A stretch of 64,000 nucleotides of DNA from Phoronis australis (taxonomy: Eukaryota; Phoronida; Phoronidae): contig NMRA01000043.1 of the NCBI GenBank assembly GCA_002633005.1, positions 664,675 through 728,674 of the forward strand. Direction: 5' to 3'. Both the position numbers and the translations under genes were made by a program. Shown here one piece after another: positions 23,700-36,324 of this stretch; the first letter of the stretch is position 1; the number at the start of each line of letters is the position of its first letter. The notes under the pieces are model-generated. The model did no database searches. It had not been told where the DNA came from and saw only the letters and a program-made list of their open reading frames with translations.

Positions 23700-26159
23700 A
23701 ATCGTAGATGGCATACAACGCGTTAAGACAAAACAATAATCCAACAGTAACTCAAATTATGCAAATGACACAGTAATTTTATCATTCAAATATCGAAAAA
23801 GCAAGAAGTTTGTTTTCACAAAGATGCCCCCCCCCCTCGCATCCGGCCATACCGATCCACCACATGCCCTTACTTCAAATGACGCACAATACAGTGTGAC
23901 CAGAGTAATGCGATTACCAAACAGTTACTATGATGCCAACTAAAACAGATCATCTTAAAAATAATACTTTGTAAAAGTGTCAAGATGTCAGTTATATCTT
24001 AAATGACAGTATAGTAAGAACCCGGATATGCATGGCCGAAACCACAAACAGTATATGGGTATTCGTAGACGTTCTTTAGAGGCGTAACAGGTTGTTTATC
24101 GACTAGACTTCCTTTTTATGGCAGTTGACTGTTTTGGTAATGCTTTTTACACTATTTGTCATTGATTTTGCCTGCGCCTAGACGTTGTAAATCCGCCTTT
24201 TTCTCAAACCCGTCTGATTTCAGAAAATACACCTTTCGATTCAGGCCACTTTACAGTAATGAAAATCGGTAGTTGTTCCTTGAACAAATTAAAGGTGAGG
24301 CTTGGTAAGAACTGACCTTCGTTAGTGCTTGAGATGAAGCTGTACATCTTGACATGATACGGTGTGTCATTCTATGTGCCCCCCATGGTCTCATTGACGT
24401 GATACGGAGTGTCATTCTATGTGCCGACCATGGCCTCATTGACATGCTATCGTGTGTCATTCTATGTGCCGACCATATAGTCTCAATGACATGCTACGGA
24501 GTGTCATTCTATGTGCCGACCATGGCCTCATTGACATGCTATCGTGTGTCATTCTATGTGCCGAACATGGTCTCAATGTACAGTCAATTCTTTGCAACGA
24601 GCTCAGAAATCACTTCTCGTCAAAGTAAGTAACAAGTTAAGACCACTGCAAATGTCTTGCTCTTATTAAAGTGACACGGGCAAGGAATTCAATTTCGAAA
24701 TTAAAATGACGGACAATCTCTATTACAATAGGACTGAAGCCTCGCCTGAAGATAGCCGAAACCGGGACATTCTATATTAATTATAGCCATAAGTGGTCTT
24801 AATCAAAAGTTCGCTTCTTTGACGCAACACGGGTTTATTGTTAAGAATTGGAACATTAAACCAACATCTAAACACTACAAAATCGATATTATACAAAAGC
24901 GATTTCATCATGATTTTTCATATTTTATCTTTAAGGTGGACGGGAATTGATGTCAATACCACCAATAATAGCAAAAATGAGAATTTTTCGAGAAAGTAGG
25001 AAAGGTTTTAGCTCTCAGAAAGTTGACATTTCGGACTACGGTGGATTACGAATAAATTGAAATGACCTACCACCGAAAACGCGAAATATCACCAACGAAG
25101 AACTTGATCACTTTCGGGCAAATCACAATCAAGGTCCATATTCGGTGGCCATTTTTGTTGAAAAATGAAGTATGTCATATAACTATAAAAGCTGAGTTAT
25201 TTTAAAGTACCATCATTCCAGGTTTGTAATCTAAAGTATTATTGTACAACTTGAAGAACCACCAAATAAAATTTTATGACCCGATGCATCACAGTTGTAT
25301 AAAAGGGTACGTACAGTACCTGTGTAATGTTTTGTACGGTGGCGTGTTGAGTTTATGTAGCTTGATTAGGTGGTACAGAACAGTTAGGCATTTTCTAGTC
25401 CCTAGAATTTAAATACAGGGCGTGTGTCAAGTTTGGAGAGTGGTTTGAGGAATTTGTTGAAAAAAATTGCAAGGAAACTGATTTACTTGTGTATTTGAAT
25501 GAGAAAAGACATGCTTTTTAGCCTTGACCCACTTTCCATGCAACATGGTGGCTGCTGCTTACTTTCAACCCCCGTCGCCTGTTGACTAAGAAAACGGGTG
25601 CGATTTCAGGTGGCTGCCATGTAAGGGGCGTACTATAATCACATTTTTAATCTAGAGCGAACGAGCATTCCGAATCTGTTGTCAGATTTTTTCTAGCGCT
25701 TGCAGGGAAGTAGTAAATGGGGAAAAAATGTTAAATTTGGCGTTTCTTAGTTCTATTTTTGTGTGCCGGTATTTTTTCCCGGTGTGAATTAACCGATTAA
25801 AAATCTGCAGCAGAATTAAGTTTCAGTTATCATGAGTAGCGCTTTTGAGTTGGGAACGCCAAAAAACCTTTTCGTTCTTTCAGACTCTCGATACGGACAT
25901 GAGATAAGGACTCGTCTCTACTTTTGTATGTGTCGGCAGCCAAAACCCTGCAATCAGTAGAACTGTAGAGTGCCTCATTATGCCCCTGGTTAACTTGAAC
26001 GGGTTATGACCGCCTGACACTGGCCGATGTTACCACCACTCAGTGATACGATAGATTAGGTGGATATTACCAGAACGATTTGATGTTGCTGAATTTTGAT
26101 GGGCCCTTTCATAGCTCTCCTGAGCACATAAACGAACCAGATGACCGCCATTTTCCTGC
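23700..26159. other. Non-coding stretch between membrane exon and LINE
   Basis: Apart from the 45-bp repeat there is no supported gene. A short segment at 24785-24830 (AGTGGTCTTAATCAAAAG) resembles 2088-2130, suggesting another dispersed repeat. Confidence 0.4.
24351..24577 (+). repeat. 45-bp tandem repeat, five copies
   Basis: Five units of about 45 bp share GTGTCATTCTATGTGCC and CATGGTCTCATTGACATG with few differences. One unit carries a 2-bp insertion. Open frames on both strands across it are caused by the periodicity (45 is a multiple of three). Confidence 0.85.
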
Positions 26160-27475
26160 ATGGAAATGTTCATGTCACCAGTAATGTACAACATCTACAC
26201 GAGACGGCATGCCAGTATGACTATACGGGGGGTAAGAATACTAACTTTCGCAGATGATGCCCTTATATATACAGCAGGCACCAACAGAGATGACATAGTT
26301 GAGGTTACGGGAAAGGCTCTGAAGGAGGTCAATGAATGGTGTGATGAATATAATGCAGTTGTGAACCCCACTAAAGCAACAGTGCTCTGGTGTTCTCTGG
26401 ATAACCACAAAGTACGCAAAGACCTGACACAAGTGAGAATAGGGGGAGAGGATGTGGAAAGAATACCTGGCCTTAAGTATCTGGGGATAACGTTTGACAC
26501 AACGCTGAGTTACAAAGAGCATGTGAACCACCTAATTAAGCGGTGCGCACATGGACTAGCTGCATTAAAGACCATGGCTACCTGTAGGGTAGAGCAACGC
26601 CAGCTATTGATTTTCTTCAAGGCTGTAGTATTGTCAGTCATTGATAACGGTTTGGGCATCATCCAGCATCCAAGACACACATGATGAAATTAGAGAGGAT
26701 ACACAACACCGGTATGCAAAATATCCTTGGATGTACTCAGGACACCCCAATAGCAGCAATGAGATATATTCTGGGGCTCTCGAGTGTTGAACAAAGGCAC
26801 AGATTAGCCCAGGTGAAAGCAATGTTCCGTGGCAAATCAAAGTTGCCAGCAACGGAGACCACAGTAGGAAGAGTGTGGGAGCTGGATTTGGTTCGTAGAA
26901 GAGAAGAGTATGTGAAGGTGTATGACAAAACAGCGAGCAGATTCACCAGGGTTGTCATTACTATGGGCCGAAAGTGTCGTGAGAGGGCGGCTTGTGCAGT
27001 AAACAGTGAAGTTCTCGAGCTGGTTTGTGAAAGTTGTAGTGTAGGCTTACACTGATGGATCGTTTAAAAGAGGAGAAAGATCTGGATGGGGCTATGTAGT
27101 CAATGTGGATGGCAAAATGGTTGCATAAAATGGTGAGGCATATGAGCTCACGACATCTAGTATGAAGATGGATGAGGTTGCTGTTGAAAAGGCACTTGCA
27201 TGGCTACAGGAAAGCACTCATACCTGCTCAGTTATTGTGACAGACTGTCAGAGGGATATCTCAAACCCGAGTGGCTGCTGCATTTACAAAACAGTGGACT
27301 GAGAAAGCTGACTTGGATATTCTCCCCTGGGCATGCCGCGGTCGCCGGAAATGAGAAAGCTGGCAAGTTAGCAGGAAATGCGCCGATACAGGGCGCCCTC
27401 AGATTGGGAGAGAGTGAGATTCTCGCCGGGAGCGCTTACAGAGGTGGAGCCACAGGAGAATGGAGGTGCAATTGA
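26160..27475 (+). mobile_element. 5'-truncated LINE with reverse transcriptase and RNase H, inactivated
   Basis: Frame 26160-26684 begins inside the RT domain: MSPVMYNIYTRR, the catalytic FADDALIY, and GLKYLGITFD, which is typical of I/Jockey-group LINEs. A second frame (26681-27055) continues the RT C-terminus (IHNTGMQNILGCTQDTPIAA). A third frame carries RNase H: YTDGSFKRGERSGWGYV from 27048, VTDCQ near 27237, then WIFSPGHAAVAGNEKAGKLA near 27315-27375. At least two frame changes and one internal stop separate the parts, so it is dead. The 5' end, endonuclease and ORF1 are missing. RNase H suggests the I-group, but the clade is not proven. Confidence 0.8.
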
Positions 27476-28817
27476 CAGAATGCAACTGTTTGGACATAAG
27501 AGAGGCTGTGATGTTGATAGCCGGTTGCATGACCTGGAAGACGACTGTGTAATCAGCAGGTGGTCGGAGTGGTTAGTCAAAGGACCTTGTCTGACTTAGT
27601 TGATGACGTGGAAAGACGAGCATCTATGGGTCTGCCCCGAATGTGACGACGTTGGTTCTGCACCCAAGTAATACCCCAAGTAAATGTTTATGGAGCAATT
27701 TATTAACTACACTTAAGGAAACTTACCTTCTCATGCCCATGCGCAATGGCGATGGTGTCTCACTGCTTTGAAACCCTGGATTAATCTAAAGTGTGTCCTA
27801 CTTACCTCGAATTAGTGACTACGTCGTAAATAGGTGCATTAGACATGCTTCGATTTCAGCAAACTTTGTTCACCTAAAAACGCAGAGAATGCCCGTATGT
27901 AGCGTGCTGTAATCTTCGCCGGGCTTGCAAGGCTAAGCCTAGGAACCCGGGAAACCGGGCGTGACGGCAGCCCCCGGCGGGTATAGTTCAAACGTTTGTA
28001 TAAATATAATTTTTGAAAGTCGTTGCGGTACATGGTACCTTGCATATAGTGTTCTGATTGTAAAGTGGATTTTGTACTTAAAACAGCTAGGGAACCAAAC
28101 TTGGACAAGTTGACCCTGGTAGGGGCCCGGATACACTATACTCTGCCACCTACTGCAGTCGTGAGTGTATCAACAGCTAGACGAGCACAATGCCTAAAGA
28201 ACATTTCTAACAGCACACAGGATCACTAAAATCTATTTTGTTGATTTTAGGAAATAAAACTGTTCGCCTAGTCACTGTTCTTGGTGGGTGGGGTTTCCAC
28301 GCAACTGACATTGGTGTAACTCGCATAAAACGGAGGTCACGCTTGACAGTTTTGCCAGTGGTTTCAATATTTCTCAAAATTTTTAAGGTTAAGGTAAAGG
28401 TTAGCTAACAGAGGAACTGTTTTGTTTTAGAGAGCGATATGAGAAAGTCCCGGTAATATAGGTTCAGTAATAGGCCAAAATCGCTTTAGAGTCATTTTAA
28501 GTAAACTTCAGGTGAGCGACTGACGAAGAACAGTTTGCGAACGCTGTACTAGGGTTAATTATTGCCAAGTCGAGGTAAGACTATGTGTTCAGCCAGAGCC
28601 CCGCCTGATTTTTGGGGGCCGTGATGAGGATAGATTCAACCTATCAGTCCGCCCTCTGCAGGTATTAAGAAATGCATTGCAGCAGCACAAGCTTTAGCTG
28701 TACGTGTTCTGGCCGTTTACTGAGATTCTCAAATGTTGCTTCGAAAGTAAATTGAAAAGGACGTAAGTTCTTGCGACTGAGTCAGATGTAAAGTCAACGT
28801 AGGAAGCGTTAATTGTA
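27476..28817. other. Non-coding stretch between LINE and pogo-like transposon
   Basis: A GC-richer patch at 27900-27985 (CCGGGCGTGACGGCAGCCCCCGG) yields frames on the minus strand without recognisable domains. No gene is supported. Confidence 0.4.
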
Positions 28818-31800
28818 GGGAGACCAGGGCTAGTTCGACCCTTTTTTGAAAAAAGTACAATATTGCGGAAACTATTTAAGCTGGTTCATCCATAACCGCT
28901 GTGCAAGAAGTGCGGTCTGTCAAGTGCGGTATGGTGCAAATTTAAGCGATGTAAGTGCACCTGTCTTGCAGCAATTTTTGTTCTAAAATGTCCACCTTCG
29001 GGGGCCCAGCTTGCCCCAGGCCGGGGCAAGTTGGGCCCACCCACGGAGCAAGTTCGGCCTCCATTGCAGTACTCTTAAAATGAACAAAAACATATTTTTG
29101 CAAAATCTAATGTTGGTGTATACCTGTTTATTTGTCCCAAAGGACAGTAAATTACACAACAGCTAGGGCTTGAATGTCAACTGTCTGTTATAAATACTTC
29201 GCAATTATCATAATCTTTCACCCACTAAACTGATGATCGAATGCTACTTTTCTACTTAATGAGCTATTAAAAGCAAACAAAATGAGTTTAAACGTATTTG
29301 TGTTAGTCCTCATCTGAGTTACAGCTGTGGCACACAACGGAGGACGGCATCTCATCGTCAGCGCATTCCTTATGGGCCCACCCTTTGCACTCAACGCCTC
29401 AGGGGACCCATTTTTCTCTACTCCTGCTGTAAGAATATCATATGGTTCTAAACAAACTAGGCAAAACCACTCCTCAGTGTTCAGACTCGCTGTCTGAAGA
29501 TGGGGAGGACAACTTTCTCTTCTTTTTGTTTTGTTTTGGTTTTGTGTCAACAGAACGCTTTCTCGCAGGTTTCTTCTTTCGCTTGGCCTGTTCTTCTCCT
29601 AGGGCCTCTTTCTCTGGTGTCGGTGAGAATGGCGGATTTTCTCCGTTTCTGTTTCCACCTGTGGTTTTGCACGGTGGAGCTGTTGGGTGTCGTCTCACTG
29701 CCTTTGGCGAAAAGGACTCGTTTCCTTGAATATCGGCAATCACTGGCTACTGAACACTTGAATCTGATTCCAGGGATTGCTCAGGTTGGGCAGGTGATTC
29801 CGGGGTCTTAAAATTGCCCCATCGTAATGAGCCTTAACGCTTGAACCTCGTAACTTGAAGTGAGATGAACGGTGCTCTTTGTGTCGACACCAGATCGACC
29901 TGGTGGCAGTTTAACTTCATTTACCTTGCCAGCTACCCCAGTGACAACAACTTTCATTTTTAATGTAGTACACAGAGCATTGAGAAACATGTCGCATGCG
30001 CTGTTGTCGTATTGTCTGTCTTTTATATATCTTTCGACCGCTTGCGCTGCATCCGATTCATCACAAGCAAATTGCTGGTAGTAGCTTGGTGGTTTTTCAT
30101 CTCATCATCAGGAAGTTAAGCTATTTCGTCATTACTGTGGTGCCTTCGCCAGTTGCGTGCAGTGATGAACTCAGAGCGTAGAGCAAGCGATGGCCGTTTC
30201 CACGTGCTGGAATAACCGATGTACCGTGGTCATTCAAGTACCGATTAAATTCATCATCAACAGGCATAGTAGTTGATGTTGTTGGGGGACTGACAGGATC
30301 AGGAAAGGGTATATCACTGACTACTGATGGTAGAAAATCTTCGTCTCTAAAGATGTTGGGATTGTACGGATAGATCCCCGACTTTTGAAACCCGCTGGAA
30401 ATACTGTAAATGTTTAAAGTTTCCTTCCATGGTTTGCATATTATTGACGCCATGTCATGTATGGTTTTTAGTTTTCCTGGGTTGTTTCTCAAGATTGCTA
30501 CATAGATATTCGTTTTTTCAATGGTCCAAAAATAGAACTGTCGAGCGGTTGAAGTCGATGTGAGCAGTTGGGTGGGAAAGATAGCATGACAATCCCGTTC
30601 TTTTGCGACGTCCAAGGCGTTGATGGATAGATGTGAATCGTGGTTATCCATAAGAATGAGTGGGAGCATCTTTTGATGGTTGGACATTTTCAATGAAATG
30701 TAGAAGAAACATGGTTAACTGAAGTTGACAACTGTCATCCAGCCTGATAGATGAGCGGTTCCTTTTGACCCAACAGTGCTCCATTTATAAGGTATTCCTA
30801 ATAATGCACTCGAATATAAATCAAGAAGGGTGGGGTGGTCTCAGTCACTGCAAGCTGAAACTGCAGCACACAGAGTCACCAACTGTCCCCTCTCTGCCGA
30901 CTCCAGTGACCCCACCTGCTTCATATCAGTGCCCGCTACAACTTTTGGCGGTTTCACTACGGTAACAACCCCTGTTTCATCCATATTCCAATATCTGTAT
31001 CTGTCCAAAGCGCTTCCCAGTTTATTGGAAAATTGCGAAACGTTTTGTTTGTTAAATGCAGAGGCCCTTGCAATACTAGTTGCCTCGGGAGATTTCACCG
31101 ACAAACTAGGTTGACGCTTCAAAAAAGCCGAGAACCAGTCGACTTCCGCCATTTCTTTTTCACTCCAAGGATCTGGCATTTTAACAGCAAAGTTTTTCGG
31201 GCATTCATATGCCAATGAACGTACTTCTCTCAGGCTGAGGCCAAAATATATATTTTATCCATATTTTAGGTAGTGTTACTTCTTGATCATCTGTGAAATT
31301 TTGCCTTAGTTTTTTGTATCCAAATATCATTTTTGAAGTTGAGCGACAGTCTTAAGGCAGATTGCTAAATCTCTTGACGTAATTTTGAAGTGTCGTTCTG
31401 GGCACTCCGAACAAACGCGCCGTTGTTTTGTACCCATTTGCAGTAGCATTGTAATGTTCCATCGCTGCCCTCAGAGTATCTGATACTCTTTATTTAGTTT
31501 TTTCTCTTGTAATGGCGATCCATGGTTATTTAAAAAATTCTGAAAAAAACAAACAAATGATAATTAAAACTTGACATTTTATTTGTTCAAGACCAGACGA
31601 TACAGGCATATACCCCGTAAATGTAGATCACAAGCCAGACGGCTTACTTTTAACCTGTTCTGGCTTCGTATCAATCATAGAGTGAAACATTTTCACGTTT
31701 TTAGTGCCCACAGTAGTTATAATTATTTTCTGTTCACAAACCTACAAAATGACAATGCGCTACCAAAGAAACATATTTAAGATGAGTTTGTGCAATTTTA

Positions 31801-32293
31801 TTATGAAAACTACTCATTAAATTTCCTGAAAAAAAATTTATTGATGATATATCAATTAAAGTGAACGGGGCAAGTTCGGGGCCAGACTAGCCCCACGTCA
31901 AAGGGCCCAATTTGGCCCACTAGCTCTAAATGAAAAACACACGCGATTACCTCATCAATCACTGAGCATGTGAAGTAATACATGGCCTGTCTTGAAGAAC
32001 AAACTGTTGTTAAAACCCACGAACAAAACATGTTTACATCACTGATCACGGCTTATGGCCAGCACTGAATCGAGTGAAGCTCCAAAATTTACTCACCTGG
32101 GTAGTTAAAAACCAATCGTTGCCTCTCAGTTCAAGAAAAACACTCCACCTTCGACCAGCGTGGTTTTGGTGTAGTGGTACAAGCCTAGTCACGTGATTGC
32201 TCAAAATGACTGAGGCTGAAAGTGCGCGTATAATAGCCGAGTTTTGGGCGGTGGCCCATCTAGCCCCGGGGTCGAACTAGCCCCGGTCTCCCC
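28818..32293 (-). mobile_element. Pogo/Tigger-like DNA transposon, near full length, 3.5 kb
   Basis: The left end starts GGGAGACCAGGGCTAGTTCG. The right end reads GGGGAGACCGGGGCTAGTTC on the other strand, so the termini are inverted repeats of about 25 bp with few differences. TA flanks both sides (28816-28817 and 32294-32295), as expected for Tc1/mariner-pogo insertion. Subterminal GGGCAAGTTSGGSCC motifs recur near both ends (28.98-29.06 and 31.86-31.92 kb). The interior encodes a broken minus-strand transposase. The family relation rests on the DDE-region motifs described in the pseudogene entry. Confidence 0.85.
29230..31510 (-). pseudogene. Pogo/Tigger-like DDE transposase, broken
   Basis: Reading 31510 to 29230: a helix-turn-helix of the psq type (TLRAAMEHYNATANGYKTTA, then RLFGVPRTTLQNYVK) with a stop just before it; LSLREVRSLAYECPKNFAV; a segment with VDWFSAFLKRQPSLS, KSPEATSIARASAFNK and the first catalytic Asp in WNMDETG; then KQVGSLESAERGQLVT; the second Asp in ILMDNHDSH; FPPNCSHRLQPLDSSIFGPL in a shifted frame near 30.5-30.6 kb; GFQKSGIYPYNPNIFRDEDF with the likely third Asp; and a C-terminal Cys/His finger (EEWFCLVCLEPYD ... 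CKGWAHKEC ... CHSC) that also needs frame changes. At least one stop and several frameshifts, plus missing sequence near 30.70-30.84 kb, show it is inactive. Confidence 0.85.
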
Positions 32294-32541
32294 TAATCTG
32301 ATGCTGTTCTGAAATCATAGGTGAACATACAGCATAAATTATAGGCTATCGACTATCTAAGTACAAATCAACCGGATAAACAATCAAAAATGTCGAAATC
32401 ACCAGCGACTGAGTCAAGAAAAAACAGAGAACTGTTAGTGGTTCAGTACTTCGGGGTGGCCCGGCTTAAATTGCAAATTCGAAATTGTGCATGTACGCAT
32501 TGCTTGTGTTGGTAACCGGTGGAACTGTGGAATCCTGAGTA

Positions 32542-32710
32542 CAGTAGCGCCGGGTTTAAGGGGGGGGGGGGGGCAAAGGGGCCATGCCCCCACAAATTCC
32601 CCCAGATTCCATTTGGCAATAAGGGGGTGCGAATGTTCTGACTGGTAAAATCCTGGCTAAGACTCTGCCCTGGCCGCCCTCCCTAACTCAAAATCCTGGA
32701 TCCTCCCCTG
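32542..32710 (+). mobile_element. CAG-ended GC-rich MITE (hAT-like), copy D
   Basis: Begins CAGTAGCGCCGGGTTTAAGG with a long G run and ends GGATCCTCCCCTG. The core CCCAGATTCCATTTGGCA, GGTGCGAATGTTCTGAC and TAACTCAAAATCCTGGATCC matches copies A and B. It lies 250 bp from the pogo-like element. Confidence 0.65.
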
Positions 32711-34642
32711 CTGCCAAAGGAAACAGATATTATGAAGTGGCCCGCTCCTTCCCATATACTTCTCCACGGCGAAACGGCGTTAACTGCTTTCCTTACTCGG
32801 AAACTCCACAACCGTCGAATCGGCTCACACGCCGCCGCCATATGACGTGGCACCCCTCAATCGTGAACTCAGACAGGGCGTGCGGTTATCTTGCCATTCC
32901 GATAACATATAGTTTAGTCATGTCTGGGTTTAGTCGACGTGACCAACAAACATGACCCAGTCTGGTTGGCGATTTAGCCGTGGGTCCGACAGGCATGGTG
33001 ATTCCATCAAACGCCACGATGTCTTAGTTTTTTCAGAAACTTGTTTTTGAGCCACATGAAATAACTAACCTGTGGAATGAGGAATTGTACAGCACCACGG
33101 AATCTCTTTGGACGACCGTGTCACACGACCCCCGCAGTTGCCATGGCTGGTTGCACTGAAATATTAGCTCAGGTGCCATCTGTTGAATTTATTTAGAAAC
33201 AATTTTGAAAACTTCTAAATAGTGCCGAAATCTTGACTACCAACATTCATTAACTCATCATTTTTAATAACATAATATTTTTTAATTGTTCGCTTGACCA
33301 TGATGATTTCATCATGATTTCATCTATGAGCACTTTGGACTATGTGCAAATAAACAAAAGACATTATATAAAAACTGGGAACACGCCGTGCTACCCTGTC
33401 AGGCCGGGTAATCACAAAAAATAAGAAACTAAATGCACATTTTTCTGAATGTATATTCGTATCAAGCTGTAACCCTAGCTGAGAAAAAAAGTCACTGCCT
33501 GGTATAGGAACATCGTGCGACATCTTCAGGTTATGTAGAACATTATTCAAAGAAGTCTGTGTATTTAGCTAAGTATCTTTTGACTTTAATGTAGTAAAGG
33601 CAAATATTTTCTGAATAAGGAGAGTCTGTAGAATTTAAAATTTTTACTACAGAGCAATCTCCCATTTATCGGATCGAGTGAACATGTTGTTTACACAAAA
33701 CGTATCAAACGAGAAACTAAGTTAGCAAAACAACGATTTCATGACCAAATTTCGTTCTACATAAATGTTCGAAACGCAATCTCTTGGAAAAGTGCAGCCG
33801 ACGGCACTGTTCTGTTTAGCACCTGATCTCTTTTAGATACAAGCTACAGGTGTAAGCCAGAGTTTAAATTTGAGTTAAAACTTTAATGTTGGTGATTTTG
33901 AGAGACCTTGAATTATACTCACTGGCCTAGTAAGAAAATCACAATGTATATACCACATACATTTTGATACGACCGTGCAACAACCGTGTCACGTGTCCGT
34001 GCAATAGCTGAAACTAAACGGTTCGTGTGTGATCACATGACCATAAAAGATAACCATCGTTAGGTGGCCAAACAGAACTACTTTCTTCGGCTGGAATTTT
34101 CAAGTTTCAACCAGATCATAGAACTCTAGCCCTGGAATGCCAACTCCGATCTCGCAGCCAATGTGGTTGCCGTGCCACACATGCGTGAGAATTGTTTGCA
34201 TTCGTTTGTTCCACAGTGCGTGTACTTGCTTTGGAATTTTCTGTCAGTAAAACTTTTCACAACTCTGTACTTTTTTTAACTGAATAGAACATTATTAATT
34301 ACGAAAATCAAGAGTGTTACCAAAATGTGAAAAATAACAGCGTGTCACATAGTGACATAAAAAGTAAATGAACCAGAGAGGTTTTACGAATGACTAGTTA
34401 AGTCATTAGGGAAATAATTTCAATGATTCAAAAGATTTCTACCCTATAACGACAAAGGTTTTAGAATACGGATCCGTCACACTTGCTGTGATAATTTAGT
34501 CAGGCATTCATCCAAAATTATACATCTTTATATATCGTAATTACTTGGACCTTTGGAGCCGTTGTATAAATTACATTATTCAGTAAAAACTCAGAATGCC
34601 CCGACATTTGCGAAAAATGCGATAAACTACAGGGGCCATCAG
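32711..34642. other. Intergenic region left of the LAMP gene
   Basis: No supported gene. It contains one dispersed repeat at 33949-34107 and otherwise short frames without domain resemblance. Confidence 0.4.
33949..34107 (+). repeat. Dispersed repeat, copy 1 (partner at 42541-42678)
   Basis: Shares ordered blocks with 42541-42678: ACACATACATYTTGATA, GACCGTG, CGTGCAATAGCTGAAA, TAACCATCGT, and CTGGAATT. The order is conserved with gaps. Likely an old non-autonomous element; class unknown. Confidence 0.5.
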
Positions 34643-34960
34643 CTAACAAACCAGTTGCAATCTTGCTGCAGAAGCTAGAGGAGATGACACGCGAGAAGTT
34701 AACGCAGGCCCCTGGAAGAAATAGTTTAGCTGGAGTCGTGAAAGGGCGGTTGATCCCTTAAAGCCACTTTGGCAAATGTAACAAACTTTCTTGTAATACA
34801 GTTCCACAGAGGTCTCGAGTATGCTATTATGAATAAACTGCAGGTCATCCTTGTCGGCATACCATCCGCCAATTGACGGGACCCGGTAGACCACCACCTG
34901 ATCATCAAACGACTCTTCACGAGGAATGTATAACCACCCCCAGGCAAAGTCCACCACCAC
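34643..34960 (-). CDS. Uncertain open frame, 105 codons
   Basis: A minus-strand frame without stops encodes a compact-looking sequence (DFAWGWLYIPREESFDDQVV, YRVPSIGGWYADKDDL, ETSVELYYKKVCYICQSGF). It has no in-frame ATG supported by context and a second frame is open over much of the same stretch. A weak acceptor (TTCACATTCCAAG) precedes it. I do not recognise a family. It may be a terminal exon of an unseen gene, a transposon fragment or chance. Confidence 0.2.
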   Translation of the reverse strand: MVVDFAWGWLYIPREESFDDQVVVYRVPSIGGWYADKDDLQFIHNSILETSVELYYKKVCYICQSGFKGSTALSRLQLNYFFQGPALTSRVSSPLASAARLQLVC

Positions 34961-35041
34961 TTGGAATGTGAATGATACTCTTTATTTGGTTCCAAAGATA
35001 CCAATCAGACAGCAACAAACAGATAGGTTCAGAAATTAGAA

Positions 35042-36324
35042 TTTATTTACATCCAGGCGATATTTACATTTATTTACCAATGCAATGATTTGGAAAACAA
35101 ACGTTCTGCTAACTGGACATTTTAGACTCAAATGTACGGCCACAACCATCAACACCTTGTGAACATGTGACATTTATAACACCATAACTTTAAAACAGAA
35201 AACATATTGGGCAGCAAGGATAGTGTAGTCTAGATACAACACTTTTAAGTAGTTTGAGAAACAAAATATTTCAAGTTCAATACAGAGGTAACCACCTTGT
35301 GCTCAGACAACATAGATGAACAGGCAATGTTTTACTCAAACTGTGCACGAACTAAACATTTCACACCTTGTTCACCCCTCGTTGTCATACTGCAATGCTA
35401 CTGACACTACCAAGCACAATGACATTAACACACCCACATGGCAACGAAGTAAATTTTACAAAAAGGTTCAACAATTTCTCATTTCATACTAAACAACAGC
35501 TAGACAATAATCTACAGCTACAGAGAAGAGGTGTGGGTCCCCAATTCATTATTACTGTTCTGCAGCCAGATATTCGTCAAGCTGAATGTGGTGCTACATT
35601 AACACAACATTCAGAGAACAGTGGGCCCCAGTGTTTCATCCATTATCAAAGAAGAAACGCCAAATGTGCCACACTTCACCATTCCCCCAAGTTGCTGACA
35701 TTCACGTTCTACTGAGCTGAATGTTGAAACAGAGATAAATAGTATACAAAGTCAACACAGGAAACGTGCACAAAAGCACATCACAAATCAGCACTTATCC
35801 TTCAAAAACTCAATCAACATTTGCACAAACTAGTAACCATTAAAAAGCTTAAAATCACACAATTTTCTTCTGACCAATATACAGGTTTTGGCTGCCTCAG
35901 CAACAAAACATCACAATAAAGTGCAGCTTAATCAGAAGTGAACTTTGTCGCTGATGAAAATTGCAACCCAAATTTCAAATAAATGTATTTTTGCCCAAGT
36001 TAACGGATTATGCACATCATATACACTGTAAACAATTCTCTCACAGTTACCAATGGAAATGAAATTTAAACTCTAAGTCAAGACATCTCACAAACCATTG
36101 TATTGTACTCACTGAAATCAATAAATACTTGTAATCAGATTGCACGTGCAACAGAGACATTTCAAGTATTCATTATGTGCATTTTTATTCAAATTTCTTC
36201 TGCTGTGCCATTCAGAATTAGATACAAAAATAAACGTGTGAAGAAAGAACGTCAATTTTACATGTCCTCCATCATGACTGCTAACGTCACGTGATTTTGA
36301 CTTCTCATGATGCCCAGTGGGTGC
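35042..36324 (-). other. Probable 3' UTR of the LAMP gene
   Basis: No coding sequence is seen for 1.3 kb after the LAMP stop. Minus-strand AATAAA signals occur at 36184-36189 (138 bases after the stop) and as a pair at 35042-35047 and 35069-35074, so short and long 3' ends are both possible. A GTCACGTGAT E-box lies at 36286-36295. Confidence 0.45.

Noticed and set aside
24251-24632. Open frames on both strands rich in repeated words
   Set aside because: They are produced by a 45-bp tandem repeat whose length is a multiple of three.
2086-24835. Similarity between 2088-2130 and 24785-24830 (AGTGGTCTYAATCAAAAG)
   Set aside because: Probably a dispersed repeat, but the ends cannot be defined from two short matches, so it was not listed as an element.
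32737-32955. 72-codon plus-strand frame next to the GC-rich MITE
   Set aside because: No splice borders, domain or conserved words; base composition is influenced by the neighbouring repeat.
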